The translations under genes and the position numbers were made by a program. This document shows, piece by piece, positions 30,698 through 38,960 of a stretch of 64,000 nucleotides of DNA; position 1 is the stretch's first letter, and each line of letters begins with the position of its first letter. Source of the stretch: SAR92 clade bacterium H921 (lineage in GTDB: Bacteria; Pseudomonadota; Gammaproteobacteria; Pseudomonadales; Porticoccaceae); assembly GCA_025153755.1 (NCBI GenBank), contig JAOALD010000001.1, positions 930,001-994,000 of the forward strand. The letters are read 5' to 3'. The notes under the pieces are model-generated. The model made no database searches. It was not told the DNA's origin and saw only the letters and a program-made list of their open reading frames with translations.

Positions 30698-33211
30698 ATG
30701 AAAACAACTGCAAAAGTAGTGGTAGTAGGCGGTGGCGTGGTTGGAGTTAGTACCCTCTACCATCTTGCTAAAAAAGGCTGGACAGACGTGGTTTTAGTGG
30801 AACGCAAAGAGTTGACCTCGGGATCCACATGGCACGCTGCAGGGCTTTTGCCGCTGTTCAACATGAGTTACTCAGTGGGAAAATTGCACCAGTATTCAGT
30901 GAATTTTTACCATGAACTTGAAGCTGAGACTGAACAAAATGTTGGCTTTAGTGTGGTTTCGAATATCCGTCTCGCGGCTAATCAGGATCGCATGGACGAA
31001 TATAAGTACTACTCCGGTGTCGCTCAGACCGTTGGGGTCGATGTTAAGTTTTTAACGCCAGAGCAAGTGTTAGAAGCCTGGCCCATGGCTAATATTGAAG
31101 GCATTATTGGTGCCATACAGCATCCTGACGATGGTTATATTCAGCCCGCCGATCTTACTCAGGCGCTGGCAAAGGGCGCTCGTGGGCGAGGCGCAGAAAT
31201 TTATCGCAATACAACAGTTTTAGATATTGAACAGCAGCCAGATGAAAGCTGGATTGTTAAGACCGATAAAGGTGACATTCACTGTGAACATGTGGTTTCC
31301 TGCACCGGTAATTTCGCTCGCAAAACAGGTGCAATGGTCGGCTTAGATCTTCCGGTTATTCCAGTTGAGCATCAGTATATTGTGACTGACCCGCACCCAG
31401 ATGTTATTGCTCGCAAGGCTGCGGGGCTGCCAGAGCAGGCCGTACTGCGAGAGTCAGATGCAGGGTATTACCTGCGTGAGGAAGCTGGTGGCTTTATTCT
31501 TGGGCCCTACGAAGAAAATGCGCCCTGCTGCTATGTGGATGGTCCCAGCGATCAGTCAGAATACGAGCTATTTAACGGTGATCTCGATCGTTTGATGCCT
31601 CATATCGAAGCCTGTATCAACAGGGTGCCTGCTTTTGCTGAGGTGGGCGTAAAGACGGTTTACAACGGTGCTATTGCCTACACACCAGATGGGAACCCAA
31701 TTGTTGGTCCAGCTTGGGGTTTGAAAAACTTCTGGCTCAATGAGGGTCATAGTTTTGGAATCACCGCTGCCGGTGGCGCTGGTTGGCAGCTAGCGGAATG
31801 GATTGTTGATGGAGAGCCTACAGTAGACATGATGGGCGTCGATCCAAGGCGCTTTGGGCCCTATGCTACGCGCGGTTATCTGCGTAGCAAAAACGAGGAA
31901 GCCTACGATCATGTGTTTAAGAACCATTATCCCGATGAGGAGCGAGGCGCAGCCCGGCCGTTAAAGACCGCCCCTTGCTACGACCGCATGAAAGATTTAG
32001 GTGCCGTTTTTGGTTCTGTCTATGGTTGGGAGCGGCCTAACTGGTTTGCTCCTCCAGGATATTCTCTATCTGAAGATGATCTCGACAAGCCAGATACCCT
32101 GTGGAATAAAAACCACTCTAAGGCTTTGGATGATGGCCGTATTGTTGAAAAGAACTCTTTTCGGCGCTCTAACTATTTTGAGTTTGTAGGGCAGGAGTGC
32201 CGCCATGTCAATGAGCATGTTGGAGTTCTGGATATGTCGGCATTTTCAAAATGCACGGTGACTGGTCATGGGTCAGAAGCCTGGTTAAACAGTATCGTAG
32301 CCAATAATGTACCCAAGACTGTGGGGCGCATTGGCCTGTGCCATATGCTTTCGAAAAATGGTGGCGTGCGGGCAGAATTTACGATTTATAAGCGCGCTAG
32401 AAATAGCTATTACCTTGTATTTGCCGGCGCTCAAGAGCGTCACGACTGGGATTACCTGACCAAACTTGCACCTACCGATGGCTCCGTTAACCTGCAAAAG
32501 ATCACTACGCAGATGGGAGTGCTGGTGCTCGCAGGGCCGAGGTCTCGCGATGTACTCCAAAAGCTCACAGATACCGATCTATCTAATGATAGTTTCAAAT
32601 GGCTGACAGGCAAATCTATCAATGTAGGCTATGCCCAGGCAGAGGCGCTGCGAGTTAACTTTGTCGGTGAGCTTGGGTGGGAATTGCATCATCCCATTGA
32701 GATGCAAAATTATATCTTTGACGAGCTGATGAAGGCTGGCGCTGAATTTGACATTAAGCCTTTTGGCATTCGCGCGATGGATAGCATGCGCATTGAAAAA
32801 TCCTATCGTTTGATCCCGCGTGAGATGTCCATTGAGTACTCGGCGCTCGAATCTGGACTAGATCGTTTCGTAAAGCTTGATAAAGAAAGTGGCTTTGTTG
32901 GTCAAAAAGCGCTAATTGCTTGGCAACAAAGAGGCTTCGATAATTGTTTTGCCACTATGGAAGTGCACGGTGTAATCGATGCAGATGCCCGTGGATCTGA
33001 AGGCCTCTATAAGGACGGCGAGTTGGTGGGTCGAGCTACCTCCGGTGGTTTCGGTTTCCGCACTAACAAGTCCTTGGCACTGGGTCTAGTGAAAACTGCC
33101 TATGGAGCCGTAGGCACAGAATTAGAAATAGAAATTCTCGGTGATCGCTACCGAGCCACAGTGATCGAAGAATCACCGTTTGATGCTGACAATAGTTGTT
33201 TAAGAGCCTAG
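30698..33211 (+). CDS. Dimethylglycine/sarcosine dehydrogenase-like flavoprotein (FAD + GcvT domains)
   Basis: Family members oxidatively demethylate dimethylglycine, sarcosine or similar N-methyl compounds and pass the methyl to tetrahydrofolate as methylene-THF. The 837-residue protein has an N-terminal FAD fold (VVVGGGVVGVSTLYHLAKKG, about residues 8-27). SGSTWHAAG at about 42-50 carries the His that holds FAD covalently in the mammalian enzymes. The second half (about residues 430-830) is a GcvT-like folate-binding domain (LNFVGELGWELHHP-type motif, seen here as NFVGELGWELHHP). The substrate cannot be fixed from sequence. The flanking fhs and corrinoid operon support betaine breakdown. 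Electrons would go to an ETF encoded elsewhere. Confidence 0.85.
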   Translation: MKTTAKVVVVGGGVVGVSTLYHLAKKGWTDVVLVERKELTSGSTWHAAGLLPLFNMSYSVGKLHQYSVNFYHELEAETEQNVGFSVVSNIRLAANQDRMDEYKYYSGVAQTVGVDVKFLTPEQVLEAWPMANIEGIIGAIQHPDDGYIQPADLTQALAKGARGRGAEIYRNTTVLDIEQQPDESWIVKTDKGDIHCEHVVSCTGNFARKTGAMVGLDLPVIPVEHQYIVTDPHPDVIARKAAGLPEQAVLRESDAGYYLREEAGGFILGPYEENAPCCYVDGPSDQSEYELFNGDLDRLMPHIEACINRVPAFAEVGVKTVYNGAIAYTPDGNPIVGPAWGLKNFWLNEGHSFGITAAGGAGWQLAEWIVDGEPTVDMMGVDPRRFGPYATRGYLRSKNEEAYDHVFKNHYPDEERGAARPLKTAPCYDRMKDLGAVFGSVYGWERPNWFAPPGYSLSEDDLDKPDTLWNKNHSKALDDGRIVEKNSFRRSNYFEFVGQECRHVNEHVGVLDMSAFSKCTVTGHGSEAWLNSIVANNVPKTVGRIGLCHMLSKNGGVRAEFTIYKRARNSYYLVFAGAQERHDWDYLTKLAPTDGSVNLQKITTQMGVLVLAGPRSRDVLQKLTDTDLSNDSFKWLTGKSINVGYAQAEALRVNFVGELGWELHHPIEMQNYIFDELMKAGAEFDIKPFGIRAMDSMRIEKSYRLIPREMSIEYSALESGLDRFVKLDKESGFVGQKALIAWQQRGFDNCFATMEVHGVIDADARGSEGLYKDGELVGRATSGGFGFRTNKSLALGLVKTAYGAVGTELEIEILGDRYRATVIEESPFDADNSCLRA

Positions 33212-33342
33212 GTTTTGGGAGCGGCGTAGACTGGTACCCTGGAGTCGTTACGTTAAATGCGTTTTAGGCAAAAGGGTAACAAAATCGCGCGTAGTTGATG
33301 TGAGTATAACGAGGCCTGAGGGCTCTCAACTGGAAGAAGAAT

Positions 33343-34896
33343 ATGACTGAAGTAACGAAGCGAAGAAGAGCGGGGCGAGAGGCTGGTGGCCGCGAAGGGC
33401 GTCGAGCAGCGCGGCAAAATAACGTGCAGAAATCTGTGCCATTTATCGAGCGTAAGATTCCCTATTTCGAGTATTTGAGCGAAGAAAGCCTACAGATAAT
33501 AGAGGCCAATGCTGATATTCTGCTGGAGGAAATTGGTATCGACTTTCTCGATGACCCAGAAGCGCTTCAAATGTGGAGTGACGCCGGTGCAGATGTACAG
33601 GGTACTAGAGTGCGTTTCCCTCAGGGCTTATGTCGATCACTTATTCAGGCGACCGCCCCCAAAGAATTTGTTCAGCATGCACGCAATCCAGAGCGCAATG
33701 TAATAATTGGCGGCAAGCGCACCGTTTTAGTACCTGCCTATGGCTCACCCTTTGTCCATGATATTGATCAGGGACGCCGCTACGCAACTATTGAAGACTT
33801 TCAGAATTTTGTAAAACTAGCCTATATGGCCCCAGGTCTGCACCATTCTGGCGGAACCATCTGTGAGCCGGTGGATCTACCGGTCAATAAGCGCCATTTC
33901 GATATGGTCTATAGCCACTTTAAATACAGCGATAAGCCGCTGATGGGGTCTGTCACTCACCATGAGCGTGCCCAGGATACCGTTGATATGGCCAAGCTGG
34001 TGTTTGGCGATGATTTTGTAGACCAAAACTGCGTACTTACTAGTTTGATTAATGTGAATTCGCCCATGACCTACGATGGCACTATGCTGGGGTCATTAAA
34101 GGTTTATGCACGCAATAATCAGGCTACGGTAATTTCACCATTTATTCTTGCTGGGGCTATGTCGCCGGTGACTCCTGCCGGCACTGTGACACAGATTTTG
34201 GCAGAAGCTATGGCAGGCATAGCCTTTACGCAGCTTTGCCGTCCAGGGGCTCCAGTTATCTTTGGGACCTTCGCCGCGGCCGTATCAATGGCGACAGGTG
34301 CACCAACCTTTGGTACCCCAGAGCCCAGCCAGATTATCTACGTGGCGGCGGCTTTGGCGCGCCGGTTAGGCGTGCCCTTTAGAAGTGGTGGCGGGCTTAC
34401 AGGTTCTAAGTTACCAGATGCTCAGGCGGCCTATGAAGCGGCCAACACCTTGCAAACCAGCGCATTGGCAGGAGTAAACTTTATGCTCCACACCGCTGGA
34501 TGGTTAGAGGGTGGTCTGGCTATGGGTTACGAGAAGTTTATTATGGATTGTGATCAGTCAAGCATGATTGAAGTACTGCTCACCGGAATGGATATGTCAG
34601 AAAATAGTCAGGCGCTGGATGCAGTGCGCGAAGTGGGCCCAGGTAAACATTACCTGGGCTCTGCTCATACTTTGAAAAACTTTGAGACCGCATTTTACCG
34701 CTCTACAGTCGCTGATAATAATAGCTATGAGCAGTGGCAAGTGGACGGCTCATTGGATTGCGCCCAGCGAGCTAATGGGCTGTGGAAAAAGATGCTTAAC
34801 GAGTATCAGGCTCCCGCTATTGATCCATCGATTGATGAGGCATTGCTAGATTTTATGGCTCGTCGTAAAGGCTCATTTGAAGATAGAGATTACTAA
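33343..34896 (+). CDS. MttB-family corrinoid methyltransferase (non-pyrrolysine type)
   Basis: MttB-family enzymes move a methyl group from a quaternary or tertiary amine to a corrinoid protein. The 517-residue frame is uninterrupted and ends in TAA. It therefore belongs to the branch without an in-frame amber (pyrrolysine) codon, whose studied members act on glycine betaine and similar quaternary amines. It has the (beta/alpha)8-type features HHSGGTICEPVDLPVNKRHF region (seen as SGGTICEPVDLPVN) and FGTPEPSQIIYVAAALARRL. The N-terminus is strikingly Arg-rich (RRRAGREAGGREGRRAAR). A GGAAG site precedes the ATG. It opens an eight-gene, tightly packed operon. Glycine betaine is my inferred substrate. 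Confidence 0.85.
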   Translation: MTEVTKRRRAGREAGGREGRRAARQNNVQKSVPFIERKIPYFEYLSEESLQIIEANADILLEEIGIDFLDDPEALQMWSDAGADVQGTRVRFPQGLCRSLIQATAPKEFVQHARNPERNVIIGGKRTVLVPAYGSPFVHDIDQGRRYATIEDFQNFVKLAYMAPGLHHSGGTICEPVDLPVNKRHFDMVYSHFKYSDKPLMGSVTHHERAQDTVDMAKLVFGDDFVDQNCVLTSLINVNSPMTYDGTMLGSLKVYARNNQATVISPFILAGAMSPVTPAGTVTQILAEAMAGIAFTQLCRPGAPVIFGTFAAAVSMATGAPTFGTPEPSQIIYVAAALARRLGVPFRSGGGLTGSKLPDAQAAYEAANTLQTSALAGVNFMLHTAGWLEGGLAMGYEKFIMDCDQSSMIEVLLTGMDMSENSQALDAVREVGPGKHYLGSAHTLKNFETAFYRSTVADNNSYEQWQVDGSLDCAQRANGLWKKMLNEYQAPAIDPSIDEALLDFMARRKGSFEDRDY

Positions 34897-34923
34897 GTTA
34901 CACCTACTTGAGGGCTACATCCC

Positions 34924-35622
34924 ATGTCTGATGAAGACGATATTGTACTAGCGGAATTATCTGATGATGAGCTAGTTCTGCAAATGCATGATGATCTGTA
35001 TGACGGTTTAAAAGAAGAGATCGAGCAGGGTACGCAGATACTTCTCGATCGTGGCTGGACTGCCGAGAAGGTTCTCTCCGTTGCACTAGTTGATGGAATG
35101 ACCGTTGTCGGAATCGACTTTCGAGATGGTATCCTGTTTGTGCCGGAGGTGCTGTTAGCGGCAAACGCAATGAAAGGTGGCATGGCCATCTTAAAGCCGC
35201 TACTGGCCGAGACTGGAGCTAAGCCTGTGGGTACCATGGTTATAGGCACGGTGAAAGGAGATATCCACGATATAGGCAAAAATCTTGTGGCTATGATGAT
35301 GGAAGGTGCTGGCTTTGAGGTTCACGATATGGGTATCAATAACTCAGTTGAAGACTACATAGCGACGTTGGAACGTCACCAGCCAGATATTCTTGGTATG
35401 TCTGCGCTACTGACTACTACCATGCCTTATATGAAAGTGGTGATTGATGCGCTTAAGGATCAGGGCCTTCGGGATAAGTATATTGTCATGGTTGGTGGCG
35501 CGCCGCTGAACCAAGAGTTTGGTGATGCCGTAGGTGCTGATGCCTATTGCCGTGATGCTGCGGATGCAGCAACCACGGCTATTCGATTAGTATCTGAGCG
35601 AAGATTGCTAGAGACGGCCTGA
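34924..35622 (+). CDS. Corrinoid (B12-binding) methyl carrier protein
   Basis: This protein would carry the methylcobamide between the MttB-like and MtrH-like enzymes. The 232 residues comprise an N-terminal helical cap domain (about residues 1-95, with LVDGMTVVGIDFRDGILFVPEV) and a Rossmann B12-binding domain. The B12-binding domain has the base-off/His-on signature GDIHDIGKNLVAMMMEGAGF (His at about residue 117) and later GMSALLTTTMPYM and VGGAPLN. The family includes MtmC, MtbC, MttC and the MetH cobalamin domain. GAGGG precedes the ATG. Its stop overlaps the next start (TGATG). Confidence 0.9.
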   Translation: MSDEDDIVLAELSDDELVLQMHDDLYDGLKEEIEQGTQILLDRGWTAEKVLSVALVDGMTVVGIDFRDGILFVPEVLLAANAMKGGMAILKPLLAETGAKPVGTMVIGTVKGDIHDIGKNLVAMMMEGAGFEVHDMGINNSVEDYIATLERHQPDILGMSALLTTTMPYMKVVIDALKDQGLRDKYIVMVGGAPLNQEFGDAVGADAYCRDAADAATTAIRLVSERRLLETA

Positions 35623-36254
35623 TGTTAAAAACAGCGCCCCAAGCAAAATTATTAGTGATTGCTTGCGGTGCGTTGGCCCATGAGATTGTTTGGTTGCAAA
35701 AACAAAGTGGCTGGGGCCAGATAGAAGTACAATGTCTGGATGCCGAATTGCATAACAGACCGAAACTGATTCCGCAGAAGTTACGCGCAACACTAGAAAA
35801 AAATCGCGGTCAGTATCAACATGTTTTTATCGGTTATGGTGACTGTGGTACTGGTGGTGAGATCGATCGAATTATTGAGCAGGAGTGGCAAGCCGGTAAT
35901 AAAAAAATCGAACGATTACCCGGTGCTCACTGTTACTCGTTTTATGCAGGAGAGCAGAGGTTTAATGATCTCGCCAATCAAGAGTTGGGGACTTTTTACC
36001 TCACAGACTTTTTAGTTGAGCACTTTGAGCGGCTAGTAGTAAGAGGCTTAAAACTCGATAAATTTCCAGAGTTGAGAGAACAGTATTTCGCTAATTATAA
36101 ATTAGTGGTTTATCTATCTCAGCGAGTGGATTCTGAATTAGTACCCAAGGCTAAAGCAGTTGCAAAATTTTTGGGCCTTGGCTTTCGCCATGAGTACAGC
36201 GGCTATGGCGATTTAGAAACTACCCTAAAACAGCAAGTTTTAAAATTGAGATAG
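35622..36254 (+). CDS. DUF1638 protein of the corrinoid operon
   Basis: The 210-residue soluble protein matches the DUF1638 pattern: LLVIACGALAHEI at the N-terminus, VFIGYGDCGTGGEID at about residues 67-81, and GAHCYSFYAG at about 100-110. Cys and His residues in these conserved stretches could bind a metal or a cofactor. No function is established to my knowledge. It shares bases with the corrinoid protein stop, so the two are made together. It may help load, repair or reduce the corrinoid, but that is inference only. Confidence 0.75.
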   Translation: MLKTAPQAKLLVIACGALAHEIVWLQKQSGWGQIEVQCLDAELHNRPKLIPQKLRATLEKNRGQYQHVFIGYGDCGTGGEIDRIIEQEWQAGNKKIERLPGAHCYSFYAGEQRFNDLANQELGTFYLTDFLVEHFERLVVRGLKLDKFPELREQYFANYKLVVYLSQRVDSELVPKAKAVAKFLGLGFRHEYSGYGDLETTLKQQVLKLR

Positions 36255-36265
36255 GTGGTAATCCT

Positions 36266-36598
36266 ATGCAAAAAATTGAAGTTTTTTGGCGCGATATTCC
36301 GGCACAGGTGCTGGTCAAAAGTGGTCGCGTGCGCGGCAAGACCATGCTTAGCCATCGCTTTCAGGCAGCTATTGACCGTGCGGCTATGCGTGCAGGAAAA
36401 GGCGGCAGTGATGAATATCTTGAGGACTGGCGTCGTATCACCACAACAATTGAAGTTACGCCTAACGGTAAGAGCGATAGCGAGCTAACGCCGCAGGATC
36501 TTGCTCAGCAATTTGCCGATGCTATCGAGGCCTCCTATTCCAATGCGGATATTGCTGCACTTATTGCCAGCAAAGGCATTGCGGCGCAGTCACCGTGA
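36266..36598 (+). CDS. Small 'virulence factor' family protein
   Basis: The 110-residue protein begins MQKIEVFWRDIPAQVLVKSG and continues with a charged helical part (RFQAAIDRAAMRAGKGGSDE). It matches a small family named 'virulence factor' in domain databases, a label that says little about what it does. No catalytic motif, signal peptide or membrane segment is seen. AGGTGG lies seven bases before the ATG. It overlaps the MetV-like start by 4 bases. Position points to a role in the corrinoid-to-folate methyl path. Confidence 0.7.
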   Translation: MQKIEVFWRDIPAQVLVKSGRVRGKTMLSHRFQAAIDRAAMRAGKGGSDEYLEDWRRITTTIEVTPNGKSDSELTPQDLAQQFADAIEASYSNADIAALIASKGIAAQSP

Positions 36599-37053
36599 AA
36601 ATCGTGCGTTATTGGTCGGTCAATAATGCCCGCTGGTTGAGCTGGCTCTATAGGGGCTTAGAAACCTGTCTGGCAACCTTGTATCCGCTGTTGAAACCTC
36701 TGGGGTACCAACGCTTAGATCGCGGATTCGCTGGAGTCGAATCGCTGGTGAAGGGGTTTTTGTTTGACTCAAAATCCTGTGGCCAGTGCACTTTGGGAGA
36801 GACAGGAATGGCCTGTCCTATGAACTGCCCCAAGACTCTACGCAATGGTCCCTGTGGAGGCGTTAGAGCTAATGGCCACTGTGAGGTGGATCCGAGTATG
36901 GTATGTGTTTGGGTGACGTCATGGGAAGGTAGCAAACGTATGGGCAATCCTGAATCTACTATCCAGATTATTCAGGCTCCAGTCGATGTCAGACTTAAGG
37001 GGACCAGCGCCTGGTTACGCGCGGTGCGAAAAAGACTGGGAGTGGATAAATGA
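36595..37053 (+). CDS. MetV-like Cys-rich partner of methylenetetrahydrofolate reductase
   Basis: The 152-residue protein has a basic N-terminal half and a Cys-rich block: CGQC, ACPMNC, NGPCGG, NGHC and MVCVW (about residues 60-104). This is the MTHFR C-terminal domain family (MetV in acetogens). There it pairs with MetF and binds iron-sulfur or zinc centres that connect MetF to electron carriers. The start is GTG, overlapping the previous stop. The end overlaps the metF start (ATGA). A MetVF pair in place of the lone NADH-dependent MetF suggests a dedicated enzyme for oxidising methyl-THF. Confidence 0.8.
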   Translation: MKIVRYWSVNNARWLSWLYRGLETCLATLYPLLKPLGYQRLDRGFAGVESLVKGFLFDSKSCGQCTLGETGMACPMNCPKTLRNGPCGGVRANGHCEVDPSMVCVWVTSWEGSKRMGNPESTIQIIQAPVDVRLKGTSAWLRAVRKRLGVDK

Positions 37054-38036
37054 TCTTTGATGATGAGCCCGCAATAGGAGAGAACCTGCCCATATTACCC
37101 GGCCATTCCTCGCCCGGCCGCTTTGAGCGCGTGTTGCGGGCTGGACAGTTTGCTGTGACAGCTGAAATAGCACCCCCAGATTCTGCCGACCCTCAGGAAG
37201 TCTATGCAAGAGCTGCTCTTTTTGATGGCTATGTGGATGCCATTAATGCCACTGATGGCTCGGGCGCTAACTGTCATATGTCCAGTGTAGGTATGTGCGC
37301 ACTTCTGACGCGATGTGGCTATTCAATGATTATGCAAATCTCCGCCCGGGATAGAAACCGCATAGCGATGCAGGGTGATGTGCTTGGTGCCTCTGCCATG
37401 GGCGTGTCCAATATTCTCTGTTTAACTGGCGATGGTGTGCAGGGCGGAGACCATCCGGAAGCCAAGCCAGTTTTTGATATGGACTGCATGACGAGTCTGC
37501 AGATGTTGCGTGGTATGCGCGATGATAGTCAGTTTCTCAGTGGTCGCAAAATCAGTTCGCCACCGCAAATATTTTTAGGGGCGGCAGCTAATCCTTTTGC
37601 ACCGCCGTTTGATTATCGGCCCCTTCGATTAGCGAAAAAAGTCGCCGCCGGTGCTCAGTTTGTGCAGACCCAATACTGTTTTGATATTGAGATGTTGAAA
37701 GACTATATGTCAAAAGTGCGCGATATGGGTTTGCATGAGAAAGTATTTATTTTACCTGGAGTTGGTCCACTGGCTTCGGCTAAATCTGCACAGTGGATTC
37801 GTAATAATGTGGCGGGGGTGCATATTCCTGATGCCATTATTAAGCGTTTAGCGGGTGCGCAGGATCAGAAGCAGGAAGGCGTTAATATCTGCATCGACAT
37901 GGTAAATGAAATTCGTGAAATAGAAGGGGCCAGCGGAGTGCATATTATGGCCTATCGCCAGGAAGAGCGAATCGCGGAAATAGTAGAAAAAACAAAGGTG
38001 CTGGGCGATAGAACTCCCTGGCATCCGACTCGTTAA
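37050..38036 (+). CDS. metF: Methylenetetrahydrofolate reductase (MetF family)
   Basis: MetF interconverts methylene-THF and methyl-THF on an FAD-containing (beta/alpha)8 barrel. The 328 residues include FAVTAEIAPPDSADPQEVY, the ATDGSGANCHMSS strand, ISARDRNRIAMQGDVLGA (flavin side) and VAAGAQFVQTQYCFD, all typical of the family. The preceding gene supplies the MetV-like subunit and overlaps it by 4 bases. In this operon it would run in the oxidising direction, from methyl-THF to methylene-THF. A separate biosynthetic MetF may exist elsewhere in the genome. Confidence 0.9.
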   Translation: MIFDDEPAIGENLPILPGHSSPGRFERVLRAGQFAVTAEIAPPDSADPQEVYARAALFDGYVDAINATDGSGANCHMSSVGMCALLTRCGYSMIMQISARDRNRIAMQGDVLGASAMGVSNILCLTGDGVQGGDHPEAKPVFDMDCMTSLQMLRGMRDDSQFLSGRKISSPPQIFLGAAANPFAPPFDYRPLRLAKKVAAGAQFVQTQYCFDIEMLKDYMSKVRDMGLHEKVFILPGVGPLASAKSAQWIRNNVAGVHIPDAIIKRLAGAQDQKQEGVNICIDMVNEIREIEGASGVHIMAYRQEERIAEIVEKTKVLGDRTPWHPTR

Positions 38037-38051
38037 ATTCTGGAGAACAGC

Positions 38052-38945
38052 ATGACCATCACAACTATTAGCTCCGCCACCAAAGAAGTCAAAATAGGCT
38101 TTGACCAGCCCTTTGTTATTATTGGTGAGCGCATTAACCCTACAGGCCGTAAAATTCTGGCCGAAGAGATGAAGGTGGGGGACTACAGCCGTGTTGAGGC
38201 CGATGCCCTAGCGCAGGTTGCTGCTGGCGCCCAGATGCTGGATGTTAATGCCGGGATTCCTCTAGCCGACGAACCACGTATTCTCGCCGAGGCCATTACC
38301 CTAGTGCAGTCAATAACAGATGCTCCCCTGAGCATTGACTCTTCAATTATTGAAGCACTTGAGGCAGGTTTATCTGTTTATCAGGGCAAGGCTTTGGTCA
38401 ACTCTGTGACCGGCGAGGACGAAGTGCTGGAGCGAGTGCTCCCCTTGGTAGCCAAGTACGGTGCCTCGGTTGTTGCAATCTCTAATGATGAGACAGGTAT
38501 TTCAGAAGATCCGAATGAGCGTTTTGCAGTCGCTAAAAAGATCGTCGAGCGGGCCGCAGATTATGGTATTCACTACAGCGATGTCATTGTGGATCCTCTG
38601 GTAATGCCTATAGGAGCCATTAACACAGCTGGGCTTCAGGTGATGCATGTGGTGCGCCGCCTGCGAGAAGAGCTAAAAGTTAATACCACCTGTGGCGCTT
38701 CCAATGTGAGCTTTGGTCTACCCAATCGCAATGGTATTAATAGCGCATTTTTAACCATGGCCATGGGCGCTGGAATGACCTCTGCTATTACGAGCCCGCT
38801 CCACGCAGAGGTGATGGCAGCGGTTAGAGGCGGAGATGTAATGATGGGCCATGACCCCGATTGTAGCAACTGGATAAAAGCCTATCGTGAGCCTGTTGCT
38901 GAAGGCGAGGGGCGCGCTCGCGGTGGCCGTAGAAGGCGAGGCTAG
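38052..38945 (+). CDS. MtrH/AcsE-like methyltetrahydrofolate:corrinoid methyltransferase
   Basis: This pterin-binding TIM-barrel enzyme would move the methyl from the corrinoid protein to THF (or back). The 297 residues have IIGERINPTGRKILAEEM (about residues 22-39), AGAQMLDVNAGIPL, PLSIDSSIIEAL, VISNDE-type strands and TTCGASNVSFGLPNRNGIN. These match the dihydropteroate-synthase-like family that includes AcsE, MtgA and the MetH folate domain. The C-terminus is Arg-rich (GRARGGRRRRG). GGAG lies before the ATG, 15 bases after metF. Confidence 0.88.
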   Translation: MTITTISSATKEVKIGFDQPFVIIGERINPTGRKILAEEMKVGDYSRVEADALAQVAAGAQMLDVNAGIPLADEPRILAEAITLVQSITDAPLSIDSSIIEALEAGLSVYQGKALVNSVTGEDEVLERVLPLVAKYGASVVAISNDETGISEDPNERFAVAKKIVERAADYGIHYSDVIVDPLVMPIGAINTAGLQVMHVVRRLREELKVNTTCGASNVSFGLPNRNGINSAFLTMAMGAGMTSAITSPLHAEVMAAVRGGDVMMGHDPDCSNWIKAYREPVAEGEGRARGGRRRRG

Positions 38946-38960
38946 TAGACTTTGCAAGAT

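Noticed and set aside
33212-33342. Possible cobalamin riboswitch before the corrinoid operon
   Set aside because: The 131-base gap is too short for the full element and I see no B12-box-like conserved core; only weak inverted repeats are present.
33343-34896. Possible pyrrolysine-encoding MttB gene
   Set aside because: The frame has no in-frame TAG and ends in TAA, and no pyl genes are in the window. It belongs to the non-pyrrolysine branch.
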